A stretch of 64,000 nucleotides of DNA from the NCBI RefSeq assembly GCF_029867415.1, contig NW_026705785.1, positions 1 to 64,000 on the forward strand. The letters run 5' to 3'. This DNA comes from Vicia villosa. Its lineage: Eukaryota > Streptophyta > Magnoliopsida > Fabales > Fabaceae. A model generated the notes under the pieces. It was not told where the DNA came from. It saw only the letters and a program-made list of their open reading frames with translations, and did no database searches. This document shows, in pieces, positions 12,443 to 22,197 of the stretch. Numbering within the stretch: position 1 is the stretch's first letter; the number at the start of each line of letters is the position of its first letter. The position numbers and the translations under genes were made by a program.

Positions 12443-12667
12443 GTTAATTAATATTAGCATGTTTTATTTTAATTCCTTGTATTGGGATGAGCCCATTAGT
12501 AAACCCTACTACAATCTTTAAGTTGTATTTAAGGGTATTTTGGTTAATGAGAAGAGTAGAGAAATTATTCAGAATTTTATTTGTCTTTTCTTTTGTTCTT
12601 CTTAGTTTTGTGTTTGTCCTTTGAAACCCTAGATCTAGAAACTATAATTGCATAAACCTCTTTATCA
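12443..12667 (+). mobile_element. 3' end of the gypsy element (LTR limits unclear)
   Basis: The stretch from the pol stop to the break in the receptor-kinase gene belongs to the gypsy element. It ends in ATCA at 12667, a possible LTR terminus, followed by CGATC as the likely target duplication. An LTR start is not certain; a TG at 12460 is a candidate. No clear polypurine tract is visible. Confidence 0.4.
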
Positions 12668-12849
12668 CGATCCGTAGAATTATTAGGACTGAAGAAGCCT
12701 AAGGTGAAGTTACCACTCTTGGAGCTTAGAGTTTCAGGGTCCTTTATAAACTTAGTTGATGTAATTGTGTTTATGGAAACACTCAAATCTAGAAAATTAA
12801 ATAGAATGATCAAAATGAAATAGAGGTTTGTATAATTGATGAAATCCAT
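12668..12849 (-). pseudogene. G-type lectin S-receptor-like kinase, 5' fragment cut by the gypsy element
   Basis: From the ATG at 12849 the minus strand encodes about 60 residues. They are a hydrophobic signal peptide (MDFINYTNLYFILIILFNFL...) and the first strand of a B-lectin domain with SSKSGNFTLGFFSPNNSTDR. The family normally continues with a VGIWY-type motif, but here homology stops within GATCG at 12668 and the gypsy element takes over. The rest of the gene would lie left of the nested insertions, outside the window. These receptors sit in the plasma membrane and have an S-locus-lectin ectodomain and a cytoplasmic kinase. The frame itself is undamaged up to the break. Confidence 0.8.
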
Positions 12850-13189
12850 TACTGAGATGATTGCTTTATGTTATTATGATATATGGTGAAATTTAGTTTT
12901 CATAAAAGAATTCAAATAATCAACAATAGTGACGTGTGACTTTGCAAGTACGTGTTGCAATTTTCTTTGTTGTATAGTTCATTGTCATATAATTTTCTTG
13001 GTACTTACTAAAGGATGATTATGGTGTTGAATTGAAATTGAAACTGAAATTGAAGTAGTGGCTTATGGTTCTTACTTCTTACCTTGTTCTTCTGGGTTTT
13101 TGTTGTTATCATTAAATTTCTAGATTTGTTAAAGGAAAATTTTGGGGAAGAAGATGAACAAAAATAATTAAAATCCATAAATAGCTTTT
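12850..13189. other. Upstream region of the broken receptor-kinase gene
   Basis: AT-rich, with no ORF or known repeat that I can recognise. It would hold the promoter and 5' UTR of the minus-strand receptor-kinase fragment. Confidence 0.4.
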
Positions 13190-13409
13190 AGCGTTTGTTT
13201 TTCCGACGCTAAATCCGTCACAATAATTGGTCAGATCCACGTGTCACTTCCATGTAGACTTTTAACATACTTTGACAAACGGAGCTGACATAAAAGACAA
13301 ACGTGGTCCTTTTTTGAACAATTAAAGGACCACTTTGACACTTTTTAGAGATAAGGGGCCAGAATGGACCTTGGGGTATAGTTAAGGGACAAAAAAGGGT
13401 ATTTTACCA
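13190..13409. mobile_element. Isolated MULE terminal inverted repeat
   Basis: Read from 13409 on the minus strand, it begins with GGTAAAATACCCTTTTTTGT, then a CCCTTAACT block, 'aaggtccatt' and 'ccccttatct'. The inner MULE's left end at 57327 has the same layout (GGCAAAATACCCTTTTTAGT, CTTAACTTT, 'agggtccatt'). It is a right-hand end whose partner I could not find. Confidence 0.55.
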
Positions 13410-13429
13410 AAATAATATTTTCAGTCAAC

Positions 13430-16020
13430 ATGAATTCTTCAATTGTTAGGATAGAAGAGGGGGAATAGAAACATGTCAGGAGACGCCAAAGAGAGTTTCT
13501 AAGAAAGACGAGGTGGGACAATAACAGTAGAGCAAGGGACTTGGAGGTGAAGAGTTCCAACACTTTGGTGGCGTTGACAAAATTGTCATCCCATGAAAAA
13601 GAGATATTATAGGAAGAAGGTATGGTTTCGTCAAGTTTTTTTAATGACAATGATGAAGATATTTTAGCAACCAAGTTAGATAGCATTTTTATAGGCAACA
13701 TGAAGATCTTTGTTAACTTGCCCATGTTTCAAAGACGTAAATCTTTGCGTGAAGTTGGTACTTGAGAGTCTAATCTCAAGCCTATTCATTTTGTTATGAA
13801 TAATGGAAGATTCGAGTTTGTAAAGCCATGGGGAGGAAACTCATACGCTGAAGCTTTGAAGTCAAACCCTTGCCCTAACCTCGAGTCCATAAGGAGGGGA
13901 AAGCTCAACGTGGAAGAAGAAGACATGGCTTGTTTTATAAAAGTTTTTGCTGGTCACTTCGTTAAGCTGGGAATGACTTATAATATGTAAGAAGTTTTTA
14001 ACGCGGTTGGATAATTCTCCACTTATATCAAATCGTTACTTGTTGGAGGAACGTGTAGAAATATATTTATCAACGTTGATCCAAGATGGAATGGAGTGTC
14101 TAGTGGTTCAAGGAAGTTTGCCCTTGGCACCCTTTTATGGTGGACAACGAAAGAGTCATGTGGGTCTGTTGCTATGGCATTCCCTGCCAAGTTTGGAAAT
14201 CATTTTTTTAAGTCTTGTTGCTCCTTTGGGTGAGTTTCTATGTGCATATTATAACACAAGGCAACTTTTAAAAAAGAACGTTGCTCATATTCCAATCAGA
14301 ATGAAGTGCATGACGGGTCTAAAAGAAGATTTGGAGGTTTTGATTAACGGTTTGACTTTCGTGGTTAAGAGATTACCGGATACGAGGATGATGAAGAGAT
14401 TACCGGATACGTAAGAGCTAACAGTAAAGTCAGACTTGATGGTGACATTGGGGAAGTTAGGGGTTCCCTAGTTAGGAGTAAACCTTTTAGTGGTAAGTCA
14501 AACATCAATCAGTCTAATCAAGTGTAGTTCGTTGCCAAAAAGAAGGAAAGCGATACTGGGTTTTACTTTCGTCAAGAAAAGGTTATTATCGTGAGAACAA
14601 ATTAGTCAGTTCCTAGTGCTGAGTGGCATACTAGTATACTACTGCCAGCTGTAAAAAAAGATTTTTCCCCCAAAGTCAATCAATATGGGGAATATTAATT
14701 CGGTCACTTTGGAGAGAGTTAGTCTAAGTCCTTTGGGCTCACAAGAGGACTTGGATCTCCAATTGGTTGTTAATGGGCCTCTGGATCCCCCAAGCCTTTT
14801 GGCCCAACCAAGCACAAATGTAAGCTCTTGAGGGGAACTGGGTTTTTCTTCTAAGAAGTCTCTAGAATCTTCTCGCTCGTTGAATCCTTCATTTGTTTAA
14901 CCTTCTTTTTTGGTTATTTGTTCATTCCAAATCCTTAAACCCCGCCACTCCAGCAATCCTCCGTCAATTTGTATCCAATTCTTCCTCAATTGACATGTTT
15001 TTCGATGGGAATTTGTTCTGCTGCAATTCAATCTATGACCGTGATGTTACTCGATGGAATTCTTGCTTCTCGGTAAACGATGATCAGGTGTTAGCCACCA
15101 AGATTTTGAAGAGAGCTGATGATTTACGTATTAGGGGTGATGATAACGGTCGTCTTTATGTGGAAGAATTTAAGCGGCAAGAGAATCGATACAGAGAAAC
15201 ACTTAGATTGAAGGAAGTTAAGAAAAAGGTTCCCCAATGAATTTACTTTATTAATAATTTGTTTTCTTTTGGAAAAGCTAATATTTGTATGTTATAAAGA
15301 AACAATAATTCAAGTTCTTCAGGAGTCCATGGTGTATCCGCTTTGGGGGAGCACAAATATTAGTTGTACGATAAAAAACTCTTCAGGAAGATCAAGGGGA
15401 CTGCTACTTATGTGGAAATCTAACTTGTTCAAAGCTTATTTCAGTTTCGAAGGAGACAAGTTTGTGGGGATCAAAGTGGAACATAAGGAGTTAGTTATTT
15501 AATTGGTCAACATCTATTCATCGTGCACAATCACCACTAAAAGGAAATTATGGGAGAAGTTGATTAGATTAAAAGGCCAATTTCTAATTGGAGAATGGTG
15601 CATTGGAGGATATTTTAACTCCATCAAGTCTAGATGTGAAAGGAAAGGTGATCGTTCTCATTCCAACTTTTCTGAGATGAATGAATTTGCAGCTTTTATT
15701 TCCGAGATGGATCTGATTGACATCCAAGCAGTAGGTAGTAAATTCACTTAGTTTAACTACTCTAGGTCTTCAATGAGTAGGATTGGACCATTTATTATTA
15801 TTATTATTATTATTATTATCATAAAGCCTTATCGATAAGTGGAGCTTAAAAGGGAAACTCTTTGGTCATAAGGAATTCTCAGACCAAGGCCCTATTTGGA
15901 TTAGAGCAAATAATCTCAATTAGGGTCCCCAAGTTGTTCAAATTCTTCCAATCTTGGTTAGAGGATACAGATTTCTTGTCAATAGTGGAAGAAAGTTGGA
16001 ACAATTAAAGTATTTAAGGT
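13430..16020 (+). pseudogene. L1-type LINE, ORF1 and endonuclease remnants, truncated before RT
   Basis: An RRM-like ORF1 piece has RRYGFVKF at about 13615, then in another frame DEDILATKLDSIFIGNMKIF and VNLPMFQRRKSLREVG (13650-13765). More gag-like sequence follows (13796-14414). The apurinic endonuclease is split over several frames: YKETIIQVLQE and SGRSRGLLLMWKSN (15269-15502), then VNIYSSCTITTKRKLWEKL, EWCIGGYFNSI and ISEMDLIDIQAVGSKFT (15503-15751). Past a W-to-stop change come FNY and SMSRIGP. An (ATT)n stretch interrupts at 15797, then FGHKEFSDQGPIW follows. No reverse transcriptase follows; the LINE is cut where the 5S-like DNA begins at 16022. Confidence 0.75.
15797..15821. repeat. 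(ATT)n microsatellite inside the LINE
   Basis: Eight ATT units in a row, lying within the endonuclease coding remnant. It replaces what should be the conserved segment before the final SDH block. Confidence 0.85.
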
Positions 16021-16049
16021 AGAACTCCTTACAAAGTTCGCAAAAAAAA

Positions 16050-16170
16050 GTGCAACACAAGGACTTTCCAGGAGATCACCCATCCTATAACTACTCTCAC
16101 CCAAGCACACTTAACTGCGAAGTTCTGATGGGATCTGTTGCATCAGCATTAGTGTTGGTCTAATCGCACC
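16050..16170 (-). rRNA. 5S rRNA-like gene, diverged copy 1
   Basis: On the minus strand the ~121 bp match plant 5S rRNA along their length, with blocks GATCCCATCAGAACTTCGCA, AGTTAAGTGTGCTTGGGTGA and GGATGGGTGATCTCC, and a GTGTTGCAC end. The internal control region (box A, intermediate element, box C) is recognisable but each block has substitutions, and there is a small insertion in the 5' third (around TGCTGATGCAACAG). A T-run follows the 3' end. It is probably a non-functional copy. Confidence 0.85.
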
Positions 16171-16489
16171 TAATATGTAATGTGCTTTAATTGTATACAT
16201 GTGCATTTTTTCCTTATTACCAGCGTTTTAGTCTCTCGATCAACAAATTGAATAAAATTAACTCGAATATGTTTATTTTCTCCTTATTAGCGATAATTTG
16301 TTACACCAATAAATAAAATTTACAGAAATATTTCTGTTTTATTCTTACTAGCGATAATATCTTACGCCGATTAACAAAAATAAAAAGAACTCCTTACAAA
16401 ATTTCCAAAAAAAGATGCAACACAAGGACTTCCTATTAGGTCACCTGTCCTAGAACTACTCTCGCCCAAGCACTCTTAACTACAGAGTT

Positions 16490-18708
16490 TGTTGGAACAA
16501 AATCTGTTCATACTCCTTGGATTTTGACGATAACAAAGTACTTAAAGAATGATAGGATATACTAACATTTGCTTAAGTGTGCAGGATCATTAAGCTGTTT
16601 TTTAACTAGGTTGTAACCAAGTTATATAGATTACAAAGAAGAAACAATTCAAATTCTATTGGATCAAAATCTGATTTTCAAATAGAACCTCAATGCCAAA
16701 TTTGTCTCAGCCTCTGATATTCAAATGGAACTTCAAGTGCCTTGCTAGAAACATAGTACAATGTCCACTTGTCCATACTCTATGCAAAAGCAGCTGCATC
16801 TTATCAAACTGCTAGAATTATGGGGAAAGTCAACTAAAGCTTTTAGCATAAGGCTCAAGGCGACTTGACATGATTTCTTCAGTCTACTTTAGCATGCCTA
16901 TGAAATCGTTACTTGGGAAAGACACACTGTATAAAAAAAATATTCAAAAGATGAAGATCCTCATAGTACCAACTCCAACGCCTCTCTCTTGGAAACTGCT
17001 TCTTCAATAAAGACACTTGTGCAAGCAAGCTTCCAATATATCTTATGTTACCTATATATAAGGAGATGAATATTTAAAAGAAGAAACACAAATATACGAC
17101 AAGCAAACCCAAACAAGAACAATAATTGTTTCGCTCTCTAAGATTTTGTACATAGTTGTTGTGACTGCACATACTGTTGAGAGTTTCTTACACTTTTATA
17201 TCTTAGAAATCTCAAACTTTACGTGTGTTGTATTATTTGTACCTCTGATTGTATATCACGTGCATCTTGTTGTAATCCTAAACATTTTGTTTAGAATTTG
17301 TAAAACTCTCCGACTGAGTGTTTGAGCAGGGAAGTCTCTTTCTAGTGTGATTGGGCAAGGAAGTCCTAAACAGTTGGTTTAGGCAAGAAAATCTCTTTCT
17401 AGAGTGATTGAGCGGGAATTACTAAACATTAAATTCAAGAAAGGAAGTCTTTTTCTAGTGTGATTGAGTAGGAAGTCTTGAGGATAAAAAAAATACTTAA
17501 ATAACGATTGGGTATACTAACATTTGCTTAAGCGTGCAGGATCATTAAGTTGGTTTTTAGCTAGGTTGTAACCAAGTTAAATAGATCCTAAAGAAGAAAC
17601 AATTCAAATTTTATTGGATCAAAATCTGATTTTCAAATAGAACTTCAACGCCAAAATTATCCCAGCCTCTGATATTCAAATAGAACTTCAAGCGCCTTGC
17701 TGGAAACACAGTACAATGTCCACTTGTCCGTACTCTATGCAAAAGCAGCTACATTTTATCAAACTGCTAGAATTATGGAGAAAGTCAACTAAAGTTTTTA
17801 GCACAAGGCTCAAGGCATCTTGACATGGTTTTTTCAGTCTACTCTAGCATGCTTATGGACGCTTTACTTGAGAAAGACACAATGGATAAAAAAATTTATT
17901 CAGAAGATAAAGATCCTCGTAGTACCAACTCCAACATCTCTCTCTTGGAAACTACTTTTTCAGCAAAGACATTTGCGCAAGCAAGCTTCCAATATCTCTT
18001 TTGTTCCCTCTATATAAGGAGCTGAATATTAAAAAGAAGAAACACGAATATACAACAAGAAAACCCAACAAGAATTGTTTCGCTCTCTAAGATTTTGTAT
18101 ATAGTTGTTGTGGCTGCACATACTGTTGAGAGTTTCTTACACTTATATATCTTAGAAATCTTAAGAACGAAGATCTTTGCATGTGATGCGTTATTTGTAC
18201 CTCTGATTGTATATCACATGCATCTTGTTGTAATCCTAAACATTTTGTTTAGAATTTGTAAAATTCTCTGACTGAGTGTTTGAGCAGGGAAGTTTCTTTC
18301 TAGTGTGATTGGGCAAAGAAGTCCTGAACAGTTTGTTTAGGCAAGGAAGTCTTTTTCTAGAGTAATAGAGTAGGAATTACTGAACAGTTGGTTCAGGAAA
18401 GGAAGTCTCTTTCTAGTGTGATTGAGCAGGAAGTCTTGGACTGGTGTGTCTAAGAAAATTGTAACCAGGTTTTGATTATAGTGAAAAGTTCTTGTGTGAC
18501 AAGGGGAATGGACTACTCTCGTTATAGAGAAACCAGGATAATTGTTGTGTGTGATTTACTTATTGCTTCTACACTTTGAACTATTCCACTGCTGCATACT
18601 CTAGCTTAGAATTTGAACTTGGTCAGATTTAGAAGCTGCTATTTTGAAAAGCAATAATTATCGGATACACAATTCAACCCTCTATTCTTGTGTATTTTCT
18701 CACCTTCA
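16490..18708 (+). mobile_element. Solo LTR (copia-like) with 5-bp target duplication
   Basis: It starts TGTTGGAACAAAATCTGTTC and ends CACCTTCA, with GAGTT on both sides (16485-16489 and 18709-18713). There is no internal coding region, so it is a solo LTR left by LTR-LTR recombination. The tail 'acaattcaaccctctattcttgtg' is a typical copia LTR U5 end. The strand is set by that tail. At 2219 bp it is swollen by a 955-bp tandem duplication; the original length would be about 1.26 kb. Confidence 0.85.
16528..18438 (+). repeat. 955-bp tandem duplication inside the solo LTR
   Basis: 16528-17482 and 17483-18438 are near-identical copies sharing, for example, 'gtatactaacatttgcttaa', 'aggttgtaaccaagtta' and 'gtgattgagcaggaagtctt'. 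The offset is 955-956 bp throughout. The copies differ by scattered substitutions and small indels. Each copy itself holds three or four short repeats of the form 'gaagtctctttctagtgtga'. Confidence 0.9.
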
Positions 18709-18954
18709 GAGTTCTGACAGGATCCGGTGCATTAGTGCTTGTATAATCACACCTGATATGCATTGTGCTTTAATATTATACATATTTGTTTTTTCCTTAT
18801 TACCAGCGTTTTAGTTTCCCGATCAAGATATTGAATATAATTAACCCGAATATATTTGTTTTCTCCTAATTAACGACAATTGAGAGACCCTATTCTAATA
18901 CTTAAAATGAGCGCTTGATAAAAAAATATTTTTAAAATGTTCTTTATTTAAATT

Positions 18955-19623
18955 TTGAGTAACAACATCAATAACATAAAAATAGTCAATCTCATAAATT
19001 ATATTTATAAAAAAATTAGAAGTTGCAGACCCTTTGTAGGAGTTGATGGATGCCATTTGAAAATAAAATATAGGGGTCAACTATTAATTATTGTGGGTAG
19101 GGACCCCAATGACCGGTACTTCCCTTTGGCATTTGGAGTAGTGGAGAGTGAAACAAAGGACAGTTGGAGGTGGTTTCTTGAGTTACTAATGGCAGGTGTT
19201 GAACAAGACAAGAGATATATGTTTATATTTGATCAACAAAAGGTGTGTATTAATGTCATTATGTTTAAATAAACAATTGTTATTATGTACTGATTACAAT
19301 ATATGTTTCAGGGTTTGGTAGTTGTATTTAAAGAAATGTTTGAAAGGATAAAACACAGGTTATGCCTAAGGCATTTGTATGCGAATTTTAAAAAATAAAG
19401 GTTTGGGGGTGGATCTTTAATTAGAGATCTGATGATGGGGGCTACAAAATCAAATTGTTATTTAGGGATGGTTGCAAAAGATGAATGAGCTGAAGCAGGT
19501 AGACCTGAAGGCATGGATTTGGTTAATGGAACTACCTCCAAAAAGTTGGTGTAAGCTTGCTTACAGAAGAAGAGGGAGGTATTTTGACACAAGAAGGCGA
19601 TGGATCTCAATATTCAAATAAGA
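18955..19623 (+). pseudogene. MULE (MuDR-type) transposase remnant
   Basis: The catalytic core reads RPFVGVDGCHLKIKYRGQLL, then IVGRDPNDRYFPLAFGVVES, then DSWRWFLELL and MFIFDQQK (18955-19242). A canonical GT-AG intron (about 19243-19311) follows, at the same place as in other plant MULEs. After it come GLVVVFKEMFERIKHRLCLR and HLYANFKK, then a stop. Further pieces such as MNELKQVDLKAWIWLMELPP are in other frames. The N-terminal DNA-binding region and SWIM finger are missing. It faces the GRF gene remnant at 19917-20397. Confidence 0.8.
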
Positions 19624-19916
19624 AAATTAAGAAGTAGTTTTATGTTTGTATGAATGTCCTTAAGTTATGACTTGGTTTTATGTCTGTTTGATTCTTTATG
19701 TATTACTTTATTGTTATTCCTTTTGTAATGGCTTATGCCCCTTTTGTAATGAATTATGTTAGCATGTAATGACTTATGAAGTGTTAATCTAATTGCTTTT
19801 TACCACTTTTATTGAATGACAAAAAAAGACAAACTTCCATAAATTAACTCAATTAGAGCAATGTGAATTACAACATAATTTCATAATATACATCAAACCT
19901 CCTATTAAACTTCCTA

Positions 19917-20397
19917 TTACATAAACTTGTATAATACTGCAAACATAAACCAAGACATCAAAATTGCCATCTTGAAATGGAAATTTTTCCTCTTCATAAC
20001 AATAATCTTCAACTTGGCTTTTTCTAGCTTATTTGCTGTCATTTCTAAATTCACCATAACCACATCACAGTTTTTGCAACAAGTTTCAGTCTTTGTGAAT
20101 TCATTCGTGGAGTGAGAAACTTCATCATCCCAAATAAACAGGTCACAACTATTCCTCATCTACATACACAAACAACATTAATGGCATAACCTTCAATAAT
20201 CACAGTGTGACAAATGTTTTTCCGCAAAACTAATGAATTCAAGCGCTTACCCATGCGTTACGATATTTCTATAAATTTCTATTACAGTTTTGAATAGTAT
20301 TCGAGACCCACATCTTCATCGGACGATGACATCCACACATGGGTACGGTTGAAATTTCAAAGGAGTTGCTTCTTCCAACACTGTTACTTCCAACCAT
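19917..20397 (-). pseudogene. GRF-type zinc-finger protein remnant, convergent with the MULE transposase
   Basis: Exon 1 (20397-20251) reads MVGSNSVGRS, then MCGCHRPMKMWVSNTIQN, the first half of a GRF finger. A TGG-to-TAG type stop and a Cys-to-Tyr change then break the FWKC part. A GTAAGC donor and a TAG acceptor bound an intron to 20160. Exon 2 (20159-19917) has CDLFIWDDE, a coiled-coil-like stretch (LEMTANKLEKAKLKIIVMKR) and a C-terminal hydrophobic segment. The plan, GRF finger then coiled coil then membrane helix, matches the copy at 57636-58178. Confidence 0.7.
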
Positions 20398-20399
20398 TT

Positions 20400-21425
20400 T
20401 TAGATTTTAGGGTTTCTCGAATCTAAGACGGAAGAAAGATAGATAGAAGAAATTTGTTTTAAGGAAAAAAAGTAATGAATAGATAGAAGAAGAAGGAGAA
20501 GGTGGAATCCTAACATTAAATAAGGTCCAATATGGCAAAGAAAGCACAGTCGGCAAAACCTAAGTGCCTATGTAGGACAATTATAGAGAATTTTGAACCA
20601 AATTCTGCATCAAGGTGTTTTTTTTAGGGAATCTAGAAATGTGTATGGGGGAATCACTAATTTTTTTATGGGGGGTAAATCAAAATTCGCAAATATGGCA
20701 TGGGATAACGTATATCTAACCCTTTTTTAAATTGAGAAATCAAAATTTCATTTTAAAAAGTAAATGCGTGTTTAAACCTTTTAAATATAACAAACCATCA
20801 CATTCTAGGTATCAGACATTTAAGTTTTATTTTCTAAGATATTTAAGCCTTTTAAATATAATAAATCATTACAATTAGGAAAACATGCATTTGCAGCGTA
20901 ATTTAGACTTTCTTTAATAAAAATAGTGGTTAATTGATAAATTAGTTAGTAGTCGATGGCTTATGGCTGATAATCGATGATTGATGGCTGATAATTGATA
21001 AACTAATTAAAATATTTGATAAAATTAACTGTTCAACTAGCTAATAAATATAAAGAGACATAAAAATATTTTTTAATTAATAAAATGATAAATTATAAGT
21101 TAAAACGTTAGTTAAAATATTGTATAAAAAATAAACTATCTAACATAATAAATTAAGTTATAAACACGTGATAAAAAATCATAATTAAACAAGTGTTTTA
21201 TTCTCATAGGAGTTTATGAGTTATAAGTTATAAAAAAGTTTAAAATATATTATACCAAACACAACTTTAAATTGATTTTGAGACATAAGTTTATTTAATA
21301 ATACTATATGTATTTTGATTTTAAATGATTAATTAAACAAATAATCATATTAAACTTAATGTGATTTATTTTTTGTTTGATTTTTAAATATTTAAAGTAT
21401 AAATTATATTTTTTTTAAATCTTAG
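20400..21425. other. AT-rich spacer
   Basis: No gene. 20520-20740 contains 'gggaatctagaaatgtg' and a G-rich stretch that may be the end of the preceding MULE, but no matching inverted repeat was found. The remainder is AT-rich with short repeats of 'gataattgataa'. Confidence 0.4.
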
Positions 21426-21428
21426 ATG

Positions 21429-21592
<164 letters not shown>

Positions 21593-21771
21593 TATAGATG
21601 TGACAATTCTTATATAAACAAATTTAATACGATACTTCAATAAAAATGTCCCTAAAATAAAACACAAATATTAAATTTGTCCACCAAACACTATTTTGTC
21701 AACAAAATAGAGTGAGATAACAAATTCAAAAAATTAAAAGTAACATTAAAAAGTTGGCTTTTAAAATTGAA

Positions 21772-22065
21772 GGGTTAATGAACTATTTGGTCCCTCTAAT
21801 TATTGCATATTTCGTTTTTAGTCCCTCTAAAATTTTTCTTTAAGAAATCGTCCCTTCAAAATTTTCCATCTTAACTATTGGTCCCTAACGTCAAAATTGC
21901 TAGAGATTAGCTACGATTTTAGCCACTGATTAGCTACGAAATTTGACGTTAGGGACCAATAGTTTGGAAGAAAAATTTTGAAGGGACGATTTCTTGAAGG
22001 AAAATTTTGGAGGGACTAAAAACAAAATTTGAAATATTTAAAGGGACGAAAAAGTTCATTAACCC
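21772..22065. mobile_element. MULE-type foldback MITE, 294 bp, 10-bp target duplication
   Basis: The arms GGGTTAATGAACT... and ...AGTTCATTAACCC pair over about 130 bp each, leaving a short loop near 21905. TAAAATTGAA flanks it on both sides (21762-21771 and 22066-22075). A 9-10-bp duplication points to Mutator-like mobilisation. There is no coding capacity. Confidence 0.9.
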
Positions 22066-22197
22066 TAAAATTGAATGACCAAAGCTTTATTTTTGTAAAA
22101 TTGGAGAAGATAAATGCTTTTAAACATATTTTAATTAATAATAATATTGATTACATTCATTAATAATACTATGAAAACATAGTAAAATCATATATTT

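Larger units (their letters stand above)
16414..18753 (-). pseudogene. 5S rRNA-like copy 2, split by the solo LTR
   Basis: The 3' part of the 5S sequence is at 16414-16489 and the 5' part at 18714-18753 (minus strand). The break falls in the control region, at the GAGTT that is duplicated by the insertion. Flanking spacer on the right (18754-18885) matches the spacer of copy 1 at 16171-16290. Confidence 0.8.
16022..18885 (-). repeat. Two diverged 5S rDNA units with spacer, split by an LTR insertion
   Basis: Two 5S-like regions (16050-16170 and 16414-18753, interrupted) are spaced 365 bp apart. The spacer between them has three ~60-bp subrepeats that carry 'cttattaccagcg', 'cttattagcgataat' and 'cttactagcgataat'. 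A T-run (minus strand) follows each 3' end, as expected of a Pol III terminator. I see no LTR termini, primer-binding site or polypurine tract, so a displaced 5S rDNA dimer fits better than a Cassandra TRIM. Cassandra, which carries 5S sequence in its LTRs, remains the alternative. Confidence 0.65.

Noticed and set aside
13345..13725. 126-codon minus-strand ORF
   Set aside because: It is antisense to the LINE ORF1 RRM remnant, which has recognisable protein motifs on the plus strand.
16022..16413. Cassandra TRIM with 5S-bearing LTRs
   Set aside because: Not excluded, but no primer-binding site, polypurine tract or LTR termini are visible and the spacer has rDNA-type subrepeats, so 5S rDNA origin is preferred.
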